Notes: a model not told the origin generated them from the letters alone. A stretch of 64,000 nucleotides of DNA from Streptomyces sp. A 4/2 (GCF_940670765.1 NZ_CALNVW010000034.1:62001-126000); one strand, 5' to 3'. Numbered from the stretch's first letter, positions 44,467 to 53,319 are shown. Made by a program: numbers and translations.

Positions 44467-45919
44467 CCCCAAGGGCTTTCTGACCACGGGACGTGAGGTC
44501 GCACGGACCCGCCCCGTCGACGAGCGGGTGAAGGACTGGAACGAGGTCTACGTTCCGGGATCCCTGCTGCCGATCATCAGCAAGCAGGCCGGCCGCTGCA
44601 TGGACTGCGGGATCCCGTTCTGCCACAACGGCTGTCCGCTGGGGAACCTCATCCCCGAGTGGAACGACTACGCCTACCGCGAGGACTGGTCGGCGGCGAG
44701 CGAGCGGCTGCACGCCACCAACAACTTCCCGGAGTTCACCGGCCGCCTCTGCCCGGCGCCCTGCGAGTCGGCCTGTGTGCTCGCCATCAACCAGCCGGCC
44801 GTCACCATCAAGAACGTCGAAGTCTCGATCATCGACAAGGCCTGGGACAGCGGCGACGTCACCCCGCAGCCGCCCGAGCGCCTCTCCGGCAAGACGGTCG
44901 CCGTCATCGGTTCGGGCCCGGCGGGCCTCGCCGCCGCCCAGCAGCTGACCCGCGCCGGTCACACGGTCGCCGTCTACGAGCGCGCGGACCGCATCGGAGG
45001 ACTCCTCCGGTACGGCATCCCCGCGTTCAAGATGGAGAAGTCGCACATCAACCGCCGTATCGAGCAGATGCGCGCGGAAGGCACCAAGTTCCGCACCGAG
45101 ACGGAGGTCGGCCGCGACATCGACGCGGCGAAGCTCCGCCGCAGGTACGACGCGGTGGTCATCGCCGCCGGCGCGACCGTCTCCCGCGATCTGCCCGTAC
45201 CGGGCCGCGAGCTGAACGGCATCCACTTCGCCATGGAGTACCTGCCGCTCGCCAACAAGGTGCAGGAGGGCGACCTCACGGTGGCCCCGATCACCGCCGA
45301 GGGCAAGCACGTCGTGGTCATCGGCGGCGGCGACACCGGCGCGGACTGCGTCGGCACGGCCCACCGGCAGGGCGCCGCCTCGGTGACCCAGCTGGAGATC
45401 ATGCCCCGGCCCGGCGACGAGCGGAACGCCGCCCAGCCCTGGCCGACCTTCCCGATGCTCTACAAGGTCACCTCCGCGCACGAGGAGGGCGGCGAGCGGA
45501 TCTACGCCGTGTCGACCACCCACTTCGAGGGCGATGAGGAAGGCAACGTCCAGTACCTGCACCTCGTCGAGGTGGAGTTCAAGGACGGCAAGCTGGAGCA
45601 GCAGCCGGGCACCGAGCGCCGCATCCCCGCCCAGCTGGTCACCCTGGCCATGGGCTTCACCGGAACCGACCAGGCCAACGGTCTGGTGCAGCAGTTCGGC
45701 CTGGAACTCGACACCCGCGGCAACATCGCCAGGGACGCCGACTTCGCGACCAATGTCCCCGGCGTGTACGTTGCTGGGGACGCGGGCCGCGGCCAGTCGC
45801 TGATCGTCTGGGCGATCGCCGAGGGCCGCTCGGCGGCGCGTGGTGTGGACCGTTTCCTCACCGGCGCCAGCGAGCTGCACGCCCCGATCAAGCCGACGGA
45901 CCGCGCACTGGTCGTCTGA
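44459..45919 (+). CDS. gltD: Glutamate synthase small subunit GltD
   Basis: 486 residues. It passes electrons from NADPH through FAD and two 4Fe-4S clusters to GltB. The Cys-rich N terminus is GRCMDCGIPFCHNGCPLGN, followed by CPAPCESACVLAIN. The FAD site is VAVIGSGPAGLAAAQQL, and the NADPH site is VVIGGGDTGADCVGTA. The C-terminal FAD contact is VYVAGDAGRGQSLIVWAI. Its ATG lies inside the end of gltB. A hairpin terminator follows 16 bases after the stop. Confidence 0.97.
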
Positions 45920-45935
45920 CGGCCCACCGATACGT

Positions 45936-45955
45936 CCCGCACAATGGTGTGCGGG
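45936..45955 (+). terminator. Terminator of gltBD
   Basis: Perfect 8-bp stem CCCGCACA-ATGG-TGTGCGGG, 16 bases after the gltD stop. The remaining bases to 46101 hold a -10-like TAATCT (46059-46064) for the next gene. Confidence 0.65.
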
Positions 45956-46101
45956 CCGGGAACAGCCGGGGGACACCTCCGGACCCCCGGCACCCGGCGC
46001 CTGCCTTGTCCCCGACCGGACACTGGGTGGGCGCCGTGGCGCGTCCCGGGCCGTGTCGTAATCTCGGCTGCTCCGGCCCACCTGAGCGAGCGGAGCGTCG
46101 T

Positions 46102-46821
46102 ATGGCCATCAGCCTCCAGAAGATGCAGGAGACGGCGCCCGCGCTGGTCAGCCTGTACAAGACCGCGGGGATATCCCTGCGCAAGAACGGGCTCCAGGGG
46201 GAGCGCGCCGCGGTCTACCTGGTGCTCGACTACTCGGGCTCGATGAAGCGGTACTACGACGACGGCAGCGTCCAGGCCCTCGCCGACCGGGTGCTCGGCC
46301 TCTCCGCCCACCTCGACGACGACGGGAGCGTCCCCGTCGTCTTCTTCTCCACCGAGGTCGACGCGGTGGAGGAGATCGGACTCGGCGACCACGCGGGCCG
46401 CGTCGCGGAGATCGCCGCAGGGCTGGGCCACATGGGCGTGACCAGCTACGACGCCGCGATGGACGCGGTCATCGACCACTATCTCGACAGCGGCCCGACG
46501 GCGCCCGCGCTCGTCGTCTTCCAGACCGACGGCGGTCCGGCCGTCAAGAGCCTGGCCGAACGGTACGTCTGCAAGGCGGCGAAGCTCCCGCTGTTCTGGC
46601 AGTTCGTCGGCTTCGGCAACCCGAAGAGCAAGCAGTTCGACTTCCTCCGCAAGCTCGACGAACTCTCGGTGCCCGAGCGCCGGCCCGTCGACAACGCCGG
46701 TTTCTTCCACGCGGGCAAGGACCCCCGGAAGGTCTCCGACGAGGAGCTGTACGACCGGCTGACAGCGGAGTTCCCGCTCTGGCTGCGGGCCGCGCGGGCG
46801 AACGGGACGGTGCGGGCATGA
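46102..46821 (+). CDS. vWA-domain protein, TerF/TerY type
   Basis: 239 residues from ATG 46102, after CGGAGCG. A single von Willebrand A domain covers most of the protein. The metal-ion-dependent adhesion site is YLVLDYSGSMKRYY (DxSxS), with the Thr and Asp partners in GHMGVTSYDAAMDAV and VVFQTDGGPA. It resembles the vWA of tellurite-resistance/stress-response (Ter) systems, although no TerD-type gene is adjacent. It is cytosolic. Its stop overlaps the ATG of the HutD-family gene, so the two are translationally coupled, an unusual pairing. Confidence 0.85.
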   Translation: MAISLQKMQETAPALVSLYKTAGISLRKNGLQGERAAVYLVLDYSGSMKRYYDDGSVQALADRVLGLSAHLDDDGSVPVVFFSTEVDAVEEIGLGDHAGRVAEIAAGLGHMGVTSYDAAMDAVIDHYLDSGPTAPALVVFQTDGGPAVKSLAERYVCKAAKLPLFWQFVGFGNPKSKQFDFLRKLDELSVPERRPVDNAGFFHAGKDPRKVSDEELYDRLTAEFPLWLRAARANGTVRA

Positions 46822-47393
46822 CGGTACGGATCCTGCGGGCGGCCGACCGGACGGCGGCCCCCTGGAAGAACGGCGGCGGAGTGACCCGTGAGATCGCCGC
46901 CCGGCCCGAGGGCGCGGGGACGGACACCTTCGCCTGGCGGGTGAGCCTCGCGGAGGTCGGCGCCGACGGGCCGTTCTCCGTGTTCCCCGAAGTCGCCAGG
47001 ACCCTGACGGTGGCCGAGGGCGCCGGGATGGAACTCACGGTGGGCGGTGAGCGGCGCCGGGTCGCCGAGCGGTTCGCGCCGCAGGACTTCGCCGGTGACA
47101 CGGAGACGTACGGCAGGCTGCTGGACGGCCCCGTCGTGAACTTCAACGTGATGTACCGCAGGGCACTCACCGAGGCGCTCACCTCGGTCGTACGGGGCAG
47201 GACCGCCGTCGGCGTCCCGCCGGGTGCGACCGTACTGATCGTGGCGCTGGACGGCGCAGCGGTCCTGGAGGACGCCGGGGTCGCCCTGGGGCCGGGGGAC
47301 GCCGCGCTGGTCACCGGGGACGCCCCGGGCGTACTGCGGGCCGACGGGCACACCGCGCTCGTCACCCTGCGGGACCGGGTCCCGGACGCCTGA
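46818..47393 (+). CDS. HutD/Ves-family cupin protein
   Basis: 191 residues. Motifs of the HutD family: DRTAAPWKNGGGVTREIA and FAWRVSLAEVGADGPFSVFP, with VARTLTVAEGAGMELTVGG in the first cupin-like half. The central part is LLDGPVVNFNVMYRR. HutD is linked to histidine utilisation in pseudomonads, perhaps binding urocanate or formyl-glutamate. Here no hut genes are near; it is overlapped with a vWA protein. Function in this context is unknown. Confidence 0.83.
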   Translation: MTVRILRAADRTAAPWKNGGGVTREIAARPEGAGTDTFAWRVSLAEVGADGPFSVFPEVARTLTVAEGAGMELTVGGERRRVAERFAPQDFAGDTETYGRLLDGPVVNFNVMYRRALTEALTSVVRGRTAVGVPPGATVLIVALDGAAVLEDAGVALGPGDAALVTGDAPGVLRADGHTALVTLRDRVPDA

Positions 47394-47433
47394 ATTCCCT
47401 TGCGCCGCAGGCGTGTTGCGGCATGATGCGATC

Positions 47434-47811
47434 ATGACTTCGTTTGTACGCCATGTGACGGTCGACTGCGCCGACGCCTACCGGCTCGGCAGTTTCTGGG
47501 CCAAGGTGCTCGACATCCCGTTGACCGACGAGGACAAGCCCGGTGACCCCGAGGCGCTCATCCAGGCCCCCGGCTTCGGCCTGTTGTTCATCCAGGTCCC
47601 GGAGCCCAAGGCGGTGAAGAACCGGCTGCATCTGGACCTTCAGCCGACGGACCGCACCCGCGAGGAAGAGGTCGAGCGGCTGCTGGAGCTGGGGGCCACC
47701 CTCGTCGAGGACCACCGGCGGCCGGACGGCCGGGGGTGGGCGACGCTCGCCGACATCGAGGGCAACGAGTTCTGCGTCGAGCGCAGCACGGGCGAGCGGT
47801 CCGCCGGCTGA
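47434..47811 (+). CDS. VOC-fold (glyoxalase/bleomycin-resistance-like) protein 1
   Basis: 125 residues, two beta-alpha-beta-beta-beta modules: VRHVTVDCADAYRLGSFWAKVLDIPL and LHLDLQPTDRTREEEVERLLELGA, ending ADIEGNEFCVER. The metal-ligand positions (His, His/Glu) are only partly conserved. Small proteins of this kind are often stress or antibiotic-binding proteins or uncharacterised dioxygenase relatives. The start is probably leaderless (CATGAT, 6 bases, ATG). It converges on a second VOC gene. Confidence 0.85.
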   Translation: MTSFVRHVTVDCADAYRLGSFWAKVLDIPLTDEDKPGDPEALIQAPGFGLLFIQVPEPKAVKNRLHLDLQPTDRTREEEVERLLELGATLVEDHRRPDGRGWATLADIEGNEFCVERSTGERSAG

Positions 47812-47840
47812 GCCCGCCCGTGGTCCCGGCTCAGTGCCGG
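47804..47840. terminator. Bidirectional terminator overlapping both VOC gene ends
   Basis: Stem CCGGCTGAGCC paired with GGCTCA-GT-GCCGG (2-base bulge) around a 13-base loop. It includes both stop codons of the convergent VOC genes. Confidence 0.55.
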
Positions 47841-48202
47841 ACCAGGCAGAAGGGGTGTCCGGCGGGGTCCGCGTAGATCCGCCAGTCCGCTGCGCTGTCG
47901 TCGAGCAGATGGGCACCCGCGTCGAGCACCTCGACCTCGGCGCGGTCCAGGTCGGGGACGCCGAAGTCCAGATGGAACTGCTGGGGCCGGGTCGGGTCGG
48001 GCCAGGCCGGCGGGTGGTAGTTCTCCGCGCGCTGGAAGCAGAGGACCAGCCCGGCCGTGGTGTGCAGCGTCGACCAGTCCGCGCTGAGCGCCCAGCGGGG
48101 GTCGGGCCGGTTGACGCTGCCGCCGAGTACCGACTCGTAGAACGCGGCCAGGCCGGCGGGGTCGGGGCAGTCCAGCACTATGCACTGCAGTTCGGCGATC
48201 AT
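47831..48202 (-). CDS. VOC-fold protein 2
   Basis: 123 residues: LQCIVLDCPDPAGLAAFYESVLGG in the first module, QFHLDFGVPDLDRAEVEVLDAGA in the second, ending IYADPAGHPFCLVRH. HLDF and HPFC supply plausible metal ligands. It is the same superfamily as the convergent neighbour but clearly diverged. No operon partner. Function unknown. Confidence 0.86.
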   Translation of the reverse strand: MIAELQCIVLDCPDPAGLAAFYESVLGGSVNRPDPRWALSADWSTLHTTAGLVLCFQRAENYHPPAWPDPTRPQQFHLDFGVPDLDRAEVEVLDAGAHLLDDSAADWRIYADPAGHPFCLVRH

Positions 48203-48653
48203 GCCGGGAATCCTAGGCTGCGGAGGCTCCCGCCCGGCACGCGGAGTGGGGTGCCCGGAACCTCACCGGCCGGACGCGTCCCGAGGGCCGTGCCCGCCGC
48301 CCCGTGCGGCCGGAGGGAATGGCCGAAAAAGAGCGAGGATCCTTCGCACGGATGAACGTCAACAGAACGGCGATTGTGTCGTCACCCGTAGGGGAACCGG
48401 CCCGCGCGGCGGACGGGCCGGAGTTTCGGCCGGTGCCGCACGCGGGCGAATACTTTTTTCCGGTACCCCCTGGGTGGGCCGCACCGATACGCACGGCTGC
48501 CGGAAGTGCCGGGACTTCGAGGCCAACTGTGCTTCCGGAAGGACCGAGTTGAGCTTCGGCCGAGGTGGGAGCACGGACCCGGGCCGGTCGGCGCCCCGGG
48601 TCGGAGATCGTTTGACTCCGCCCCGCGTCCACACATCCGGGCGGCAGACGTGC
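48203..48653. other. Unassigned region between the VOC gene and the cold-shock promoter
   Basis: About 450 bases with no convincing gene. Several short frames are open on both strands (for example 48304-48552 on plus and 48359-48634 on minus). They overlap one another, lack ribosome sites or familiar sequence, and look like chance frames in GC-rich DNA. I see no tRNA or clear hairpin series. A small RNA or small species-specific gene cannot be excluded. Confidence 0.5.
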
Positions 48654-48823
48654 TAGGCTGACGTTGTTGCAGTTTTGGTACCCATGAACTTTATGTGCGC
48701 CTGACGGGAATGCTCCGACAGGCGCATTATTGTTTTCCGGCTTTCTCCGGATGGGGTTCAATGCGGCGACGCGGAATTCGTAAAGTGCGAATTTCCGGCA
48801 CTGCACCTGTTGAGGAGAATGTT
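48654..48823 (+). promoter_or_regulatory. Promoter and long structured 5' leader of the cold-shock gene
   Basis: TAGGCT (48654-48659) looks like a -10, giving a leader of about 160 bases, unusually long for this window. It is AT-rich. A perfect 8-bp hairpin TGCGCCTG / CAGGCGCA (48696-48726) is followed by TTATTGTTTT, which resembles an intrinsic terminator. A second hairpin is GGAATTCG / CGAATTTCC (48773-48796). The ribosome site GAGGAGA precedes the ATG. Long leaders that refold with temperature are known for cold-shock genes. Confidence 0.6.
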
Positions 48824-49027
48824 ATGGCCACCGGTACCGTGAAGTGGTTCAACTCGGAAAAGGGCTTCGGCTTCATCGAGCAGGACGGCGGCGGCGCCGA
48901 CGTCTTCGCCCACTACTCCAACATTGCCACCCAGGGCTTCCGTGAGCTCCAGGAGGGCCAGAAGGTCTCCTTCGACGTCACGCAGGGCCAGAAGGGCCCG
49001 CAGGCGGAGAACATCGTCCCGGCCTAA
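48824..49027 (+). CDS. Cold-shock protein (CspA family)
   Basis: 67 residues, one OB-fold. RNP1 is KGFGFIEQ and RNP2 is VFAHYSNI, the standard single-stranded nucleic-acid binding motifs. The N terminus is MATGTVKWFNSEKGFGF. It acts as an RNA chaperone in the cytosol. ATG 48824 follows GAGGAGA. A DEAD-box helicase gene follows on the same strand after a hairpin, a frequent cold-response pair. Confidence 0.96.
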   Translation: MATGTVKWFNSEKGFGFIEQDGGGADVFAHYSNIATQGFRELQEGQKVSFDVTQGQKGPQAENIVPA

Positions 49028-49049
49028 TTGTCGGACGCGTACCTCGCTG

Positions 49050-49088
49050 ACCGGGGCCCGCACCTCCATGGTGCGGGTCCCGGTTTGT
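49050..49088 (+). terminator. Hairpin between the cold-shock and helicase genes
   Basis: 15-base arms ACCGGGGCCCGCACC / GGTGCGGGTCCCGGT (one G-T type mismatch) with loop TCCAT, followed by TTG. It is 22 bases after the cold-shock stop. It would terminate most transcripts or act as an attenuator before the helicase. Confidence 0.7.
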
Positions 49089-49122
49089 GCTGTCCTACAC
49101 CTGGCAGGAAGGCTAGAACTGC

Positions 49123-50715
49123 ATGACCCGCTCCGCTGAACGCCCGGCACGCCCCGCACGCAACAGTCCGTCGAGGGGCCGAGGCAAGGCCCCCGCAAAG
49201 TCTCCGGCCCGCAAGGCAGCTCCCAGGCCTGCCGAATTCACGCTGCCGGACACCATCACCCCCGCGCTGCCCGCCGTCGAGGCCTTCGCCGAGCTGGACA
49301 TGCCCGCCGCACTCCTGAAGACCCTCGCGGCCCAGGGCGTGACCGACCCCTTCCCGATCCAGGCAGCGACCCTGCCGAACTCCCTCGCGGGCCGCGACCT
49401 CCTCGGCCGCGGACGCACGGGATCCGGCAAGACCCTCGCCTTCGGACTCGCGCTGCTCGCCCGGGTCGCGGGCCGCCGCGCCGAGCCGAAGGCACCGCTC
49501 GTCCTCGTCCTGGTCCCCACCCGTGAACTGGCGCAGCAGGTCACCGACGCCCTGACCCCGTACGCCACCGCGGTGAACCTGCGGCTCGCCACGGTCGTCG
49601 GCGGCATGTCCATCGCCAAGCAGTCCGGCACCCTGCGCCGCGGCGCCGAGGTGCTCGTGGCCACCCCCGGGCGGCTCAAGGACCTCATCGAGCGCGGCGA
49701 CTGCCGCCTCGACCAGGTCGGCATCACGGTGCTCGACGAGGCCGACCAGATGGCCGACATGGGCTTCATGCCGCAGGTCACCGCGCTGCTGAAGCAGGTC
49801 GAGCCGGGCGGCCAGCGGATGCTGTTCTCCGCGACCCTGGACAAGAACATCGACCGCCTGGTCAAGATGTTCCTCACCGACCCCGTCGTGCACTCCGTCG
49901 ACCCGTCCGCGGGCGCGGTCACCACGATGGACCACCACGTGCTGTACGTCGCCGACGAGACCGACAAGAAGGCCGTCACCACGCGCATCGCCGCCCGCGA
50001 CGGCCGGGTGATCCTCTTCCTGGACACCAAGCGGTCCGTGGACCGGCTCGTGAAGCGGCTGCTCGCCAGCGGCGTACGGGCGGGCGGACTGCACGGCGGC
50101 CGTTCCCAGCCGCAGCGCAACCGCACCCTCGACCAGTTCAAGAACGGGCAGGTCACCGCGCTCGTCGCGACGAACGTCGCAGCGCGCGGCATCCACATCG
50201 ACGACCTCGACCTGGTCGTGAACGTCGACCCGCCCACCGACCACAAGGACTATGTCCACCGCGGCGGGCGCACCGCCCGCGCCGGTGAGTCCGGCAGCGT
50301 CGTCACGCTCGTACTCCCGGAGCAGAAGCGGGAGATGACCCGGCTGATGTCGGACGCGGGCATCACCCCGCAGACCGCCCGGGTCAAGTCCAGCGACGAG
50401 GAACTCACCCGGATCACCGGGGCGCAGGAGCCCTCCGGGGTGGCCGTCGTCGTCGACGTGCCGCAGCAGGCCACCGCCCCGCAGCGGCGCTCCCGGCCCA
50501 GCAGGCCCGCGGCGGGTGCCGCCGGGTCGTCCGGCCAGGCGCGCGGCAGCCGCGGACGCCGTGGCGGTCAGGGCCGCGCAGGCCAGGCCCAGGCCGGCGG
50601 CCAGGGCCGTGGCGCACAGAGCCAGGGCGGTCAGGGCCGCGGCGGAGCAGGCCGTGGCGCACAGGGCCGCGGCAGCAGCCAGGGCGGACAGGGCGGTCGC
50701 AGGGCCGCCGCCTGA
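49123..50715 (+). CDS. DEAD-box ATP-dependent RNA helicase with RGG-like tail
   Basis: 530 residues. Motifs in order: Q motif (FPIQAATLPN), I (GRTGSGKT), Ia (PTRELAQQ), Ib (TPGRL), II (LDEADQM), III (SAT), IV (ILFLDTKRSVD), V (VATNVAARGIHIDD) and VI (HRGGRTARAG, with Gly where Ile is common). The N terminus is basic. The C-terminal 90 residues are a low-complexity Gly/Arg/Gln tail (GQGRGAQSQGGQGRGG), which should bind RNA and may favour condensates. It unwinds structured RNA, likely in cold or ribosome assembly, judging by the neighbouring cold-shock gene. Confidence 0.95.
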   Translation: MTRSAERPARPARNSPSRGRGKAPAKSPARKAAPRPAEFTLPDTITPALPAVEAFAELDMPAALLKTLAAQGVTDPFPIQAATLPNSLAGRDLLGRGRTGSGKTLAFGLALLARVAGRRAEPKAPLVLVLVPTRELAQQVTDALTPYATAVNLRLATVVGGMSIAKQSGTLRRGAEVLVATPGRLKDLIERGDCRLDQVGITVLDEADQMADMGFMPQVTALLKQVEPGGQRMLFSATLDKNIDRLVKMFLTDPVVHSVDPSAGAVTTMDHHVLYVADETDKKAVTTRIAARDGRVILFLDTKRSVDRLVKRLLASGVRAGGLHGGRSQPQRNRTLDQFKNGQVTALVATNVAARGIHIDDLDLVVNVDPPTDHKDYVHRGGRTARAGESGSVVTLVLPEQKREMTRLMSDAGITPQTARVKSSDEELTRITGAQEPSGVAVVVDVPQQATAPQRRSRPSRPAAGAAGSSGQARGSRGRRGGQGRAGQAQAGGQGRGAQSQGGQGRGGAGRGAQGRGSSQGGQGGRRAAA

Positions 50716-50726
50716 TCTCGTCCGGG

Positions 50727-50763
50727 GCGGAGGCGGGGTGCACACTCACCCTGCCTCCGCTTT
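50727..50763. terminator. Bidirectional terminator after the helicase gene
   Basis: 14-bp stem GCGGAGGCGGGGTG / CACCCTGCCTCCGC (one mismatch), loop CACACT, followed by TTT. It lies between convergent genes. Confidence 0.75.
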
Positions 50764-50797
50764 CGTGTGTCCGCCCTCCGGGAACGAGGCGGCGCGG

Positions 50798-52327
50798 TCA
50801 GCGGCAGCGCGGCAGCGTCCGCTCCAACCGGCTCCGCACCGCCGGATCGGCCACGTCGCCGACCGCCTCCAGCGCCGTGCCGTGCGCGTAACCGTCCGGG
50901 TCCTCGTCCGCCAGGATCCGGATCAGCGTGTCCGTGGCGCGCGGATCCCCGCGCATCACCAGACCGCGGGCCGCCTCGGCCGCCGTGTCCGGATCGGCAT
51001 CGTCCAGCCGGGCCGCCAGCGCCTCCCGCAGCCGCGGGGTGTCCGCGTCCACCGTCGCCAGACCCAGCGTGGCCCAGTCCCGCACCCGGGGATGCGAGTC
51101 CTCACTCAGTACGATCAGCGCGTCCACCGCGGCACTGTCCGCCGCCTCGACCAGACCGTGCAGCGCGAGCGCCACCCGCAGCCGTACCTCCGCGTCCGGG
51201 TGCCCGGCGTGACGCAGGATCGCGGGGAGCGCGGCCCGGTCATCGTGGTGGCCCAGCGCCTGCACCACCGACGCGATCAGCACGTCGCCCCCGGCCGAAT
51301 CCGCTGCCTGCGCCGTACGGTCGGCCAGATCCAGCAGCAACGGCAGACTGCGCGCGACGAACGGCCTGTTCTGCGTGGCGAAGCCCAACTGCCCCAGCAC
51401 ATCCGCCGCGAACGCCCGCTGCAGCGGATCCGCGCTCGCCGCCCGGGCCACCGCCGCCTGGAAGGTCTCCTCGTCCCCCCGCAGCTGCAGCGCGTGCATC
51501 GCCTCGGCCCAGTCGTCGTCCGCCGGATCCCCGCAGCGCAGCGCCCGGTCGGCCAACTCCTCGAACGGCGCCCGGATCCCCAGCTCCGCCTCCAGCAGCG
51601 TGGCGATCGCCGCATGGCCGCTCTGCTGCTCGGCGCCCGCCCAGGGCGCACCCGCACCGACCAGCTCGACCAGGACCGTCACCCCGCCCTCCTCGACGAC
51701 CCGGCGCGCGACCGAACCGAACGCGCCCCCGTAACTCTCCTCCAGCTGCCGACGCGCCTCCTGCTCGGTGTCCAGCGCGAGCCACCGCCGCGCCTCGTCG
51801 AGAGCGGCCCGCTGCGACCCGGCGTCCGCACCGTGCCGCAGCAGCACCCGTACGGTCTCCGCCGACCCGCGCGTCACCGCCGCCACCAACGGCAGCACCC
51901 CGCCGGGACCCGGCGCACCAGGATCGGCGCCGGCTTCGAGCAGCGCCTCCGCCGTCCTCGCGTACCCCGCCCGGACCGCCCACGACAGCGCCGTGAAGTC
52001 GAACTCCTCCCGCCGGTCCGGCTCCGCGCCCGCCGCGAGCAGCGCCCGCACGACCTCGGTGTGACCACCGCTGGCGGCCCCGCACAGCGGCAGATCCACG
52101 CCGTCACGGCCGCTCGCCCCGTCAGGATCGGCGCCCGCCGCGAGCAGCAGCCGTACGATGCCGGGCTCGTTGCTGACCGACGCCCGGTAGAGCGCCGTCT
52201 CCCCGCTCTCCCCGTCGGTCGTACCGGCCGGGACCCCCGAGCGCAGCAGCCGCACCACGGCGTCGTCGTCCCCGCCGTGCACCGCCTCGAACAGTTCATC
52301 GCACCCGGTCGCCCGCTCCTGCGTCAT
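50798..52327 (-). CDS. Ankyrin-repeat plus HEAT-repeat protein
   Basis: 509 residues from ATG 52327. The N-terminal half carries four or five ankyrin repeats (SGETALYRASVSNEPGIVRL, LLLAAGADPDGASG, LLAAGAEPDRREEFDFTAL, LLEAGADPGAPG, LLRHGADAGSQ). The C-terminal half carries HEAT-like repeats (HPDAEVRLRVALALHGL, SHPRVRDWATLGLATVD, DDADPDTAAEAARGLVMRGD). Between them is an acidic linker region. There is no signal peptide or enzymatic motif, so it is probably a cytosolic scaffold. Two different solenoid types in one chain is uncommon. It lies beside a metalloprotease-like gene on the same strand. Confidence 0.87.
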   Translation of the reverse strand: MTQERATGCDELFEAVHGGDDDAVVRLLRSGVPAGTTDGESGETALYRASVSNEPGIVRLLLAAGADPDGASGRDGVDLPLCGAASGGHTEVVRALLAAGAEPDRREEFDFTALSWAVRAGYARTAEALLEAGADPGAPGPGGVLPLVAAVTRGSAETVRVLLRHGADAGSQRAALDEARRWLALDTEQEARRQLEESYGGAFGSVARRVVEEGGVTVLVELVGAGAPWAGAEQQSGHAAIATLLEAELGIRAPFEELADRALRCGDPADDDWAEAMHALQLRGDEETFQAAVARAASADPLQRAFAADVLGQLGFATQNRPFVARSLPLLLDLADRTAQAADSAGGDVLIASVVQALGHHDDRAALPAILRHAGHPDAEVRLRVALALHGLVEAADSAAVDALIVLSEDSHPRVRDWATLGLATVDADTPRLREALAARLDDADPDTAAEAARGLVMRGDPRATDTLIRILADEDPDGYAHGTALEAVGDVADPAVRSRLERTLPRCR

Positions 52328-52421
52328 GACGCGACCCTCCCCCCTGCGCGCGCCGTCCCGCAAGGCGGTTTCGCCCACCGGAACCCACGGGAACTCACCG
52401 GAACCCACCGGAACCGGAGCG

Positions 52422-53312
52422 CTACGTGTCACATTCCAGCACCGTGCGGCAGAGCCCGCAGCGCGCCCGCACCCGCCCCCGCACGGGCACCCGGATGCGC
52501 TGACAGCAGGTGGGGCAGGGAAAGCTGACGCGCAGTCCGTCCGCACCCTGCTCGAAGGCGTACGGCGCACCGGGGGAGCCGTGCCCGCCGTGCTTCAGCG
52601 CAGCCGCGCGGTTCCTGGCGTAGGCCCGGCGGCCCGACCGGCCCGCCGCGGTCAGCGGCGGCTGCCGCCCGTCCTGCCCGGCCAGGGCCGACCCCTTGGT
52701 GTACGCCGCATACGCCTGCGGACTGGTGAACCAGATCGCCGGGTCCTCGTCGAAGACCAGCGCCCGCTTGGCCAGGACGTACCCGAACTCCTCCGGAGTG
52801 AGATACCCGAGCTTCTGGCTGGACACCCCGTCCTCGCGGAACGCGTCCAGCAACAGCCAGCCCGCACCCAGATACGTCGTCACGGTGTCGGTGAGGATCT
52901 CGTTGTCCCGGGTACCGGGGAAGGCCAGGTCCAGCCGGTGCAGCAGCACATGCGCGACCTCGTGCGCGAGGGCCGCGCCGATGTCCTCGCGGTGCGTGCG
53001 GAAACGGTCGTTGAGCTCGATGAAGTACTCCGGCCCCGCGGCCAGTTCGACCCCGGCCGCATGCTGCATCTCACGGAAACTGACGATCAGGCGGGCATCC
53101 GGCAGCCGGAAGTGCTGGACCAGCGCACGGGCCACCCGCTGCGCGCCCGGATACAGGTCGTCCAGATCGGAGAAAGCCACATCGACCGGCGCGACACTCG
53201 GCGCGTAACCGCGGATGCCGTCGTACGAGAGGCGTTTGTGGAGCGCCGTGATGGCCGCCCGGACCGTGTCCAGGTGCGGAAAACCGTGCACGACCTCGCT
53301 GCCGCCCGTCAC
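52422..53312 (-). CDS. HExxH zinc metalloprotease-like protein with C-terminal zinc ribbon
   Basis: 296 residues from GTG 53312. The zincin motif is ALAHEVAHVLLHRL, with a conserved Glu/Asp-rich helix after it (NEILTDTVTTYLGAGWLLLD), resembling SprT/ImmA-type minimal metalloproteases. The C terminus has a zinc ribbon (FPCPTCCQRIRVPVRG, then ARCGLCRTVLEC). No signal peptide, so cytosolic. The start is likely leaderless: TACAGT, 7 bases, GTG. The function of this architecture is unknown to me. Stress-responsive cleavage or DNA/protein quality control is a guess. Confidence 0.8.
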   Translation of the reverse strand: MTGGSEVVHGFPHLDTVRAAITALHKRLSYDGIRGYAPSVAPVDVAFSDLDDLYPGAQRVARALVQHFRLPDARLIVSFREMQHAAGVELAAGPEYFIELNDRFRTHREDIGAALAHEVAHVLLHRLDLAFPGTRDNEILTDTVTTYLGAGWLLLDAFREDGVSSQKLGYLTPEEFGYVLAKRALVFDEDPAIWFTSPQAYAAYTKGSALAGQDGRQPPLTAAGRSGRRAYARNRAAALKHGGHGSPGAPYAFEQGADGLRVSFPCPTCCQRIRVPVRGRVRARCGLCRTVLECDT

Positions 53313-53319
53313 GGACCCC

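Noticed and set aside
48304..48634. Short overlapping frames on both strands between the VOC and cold-shock genes
   Set aside because: No ribosome site, recognisable family or coupling; they overlap each other and fit chance in GC-rich DNA.
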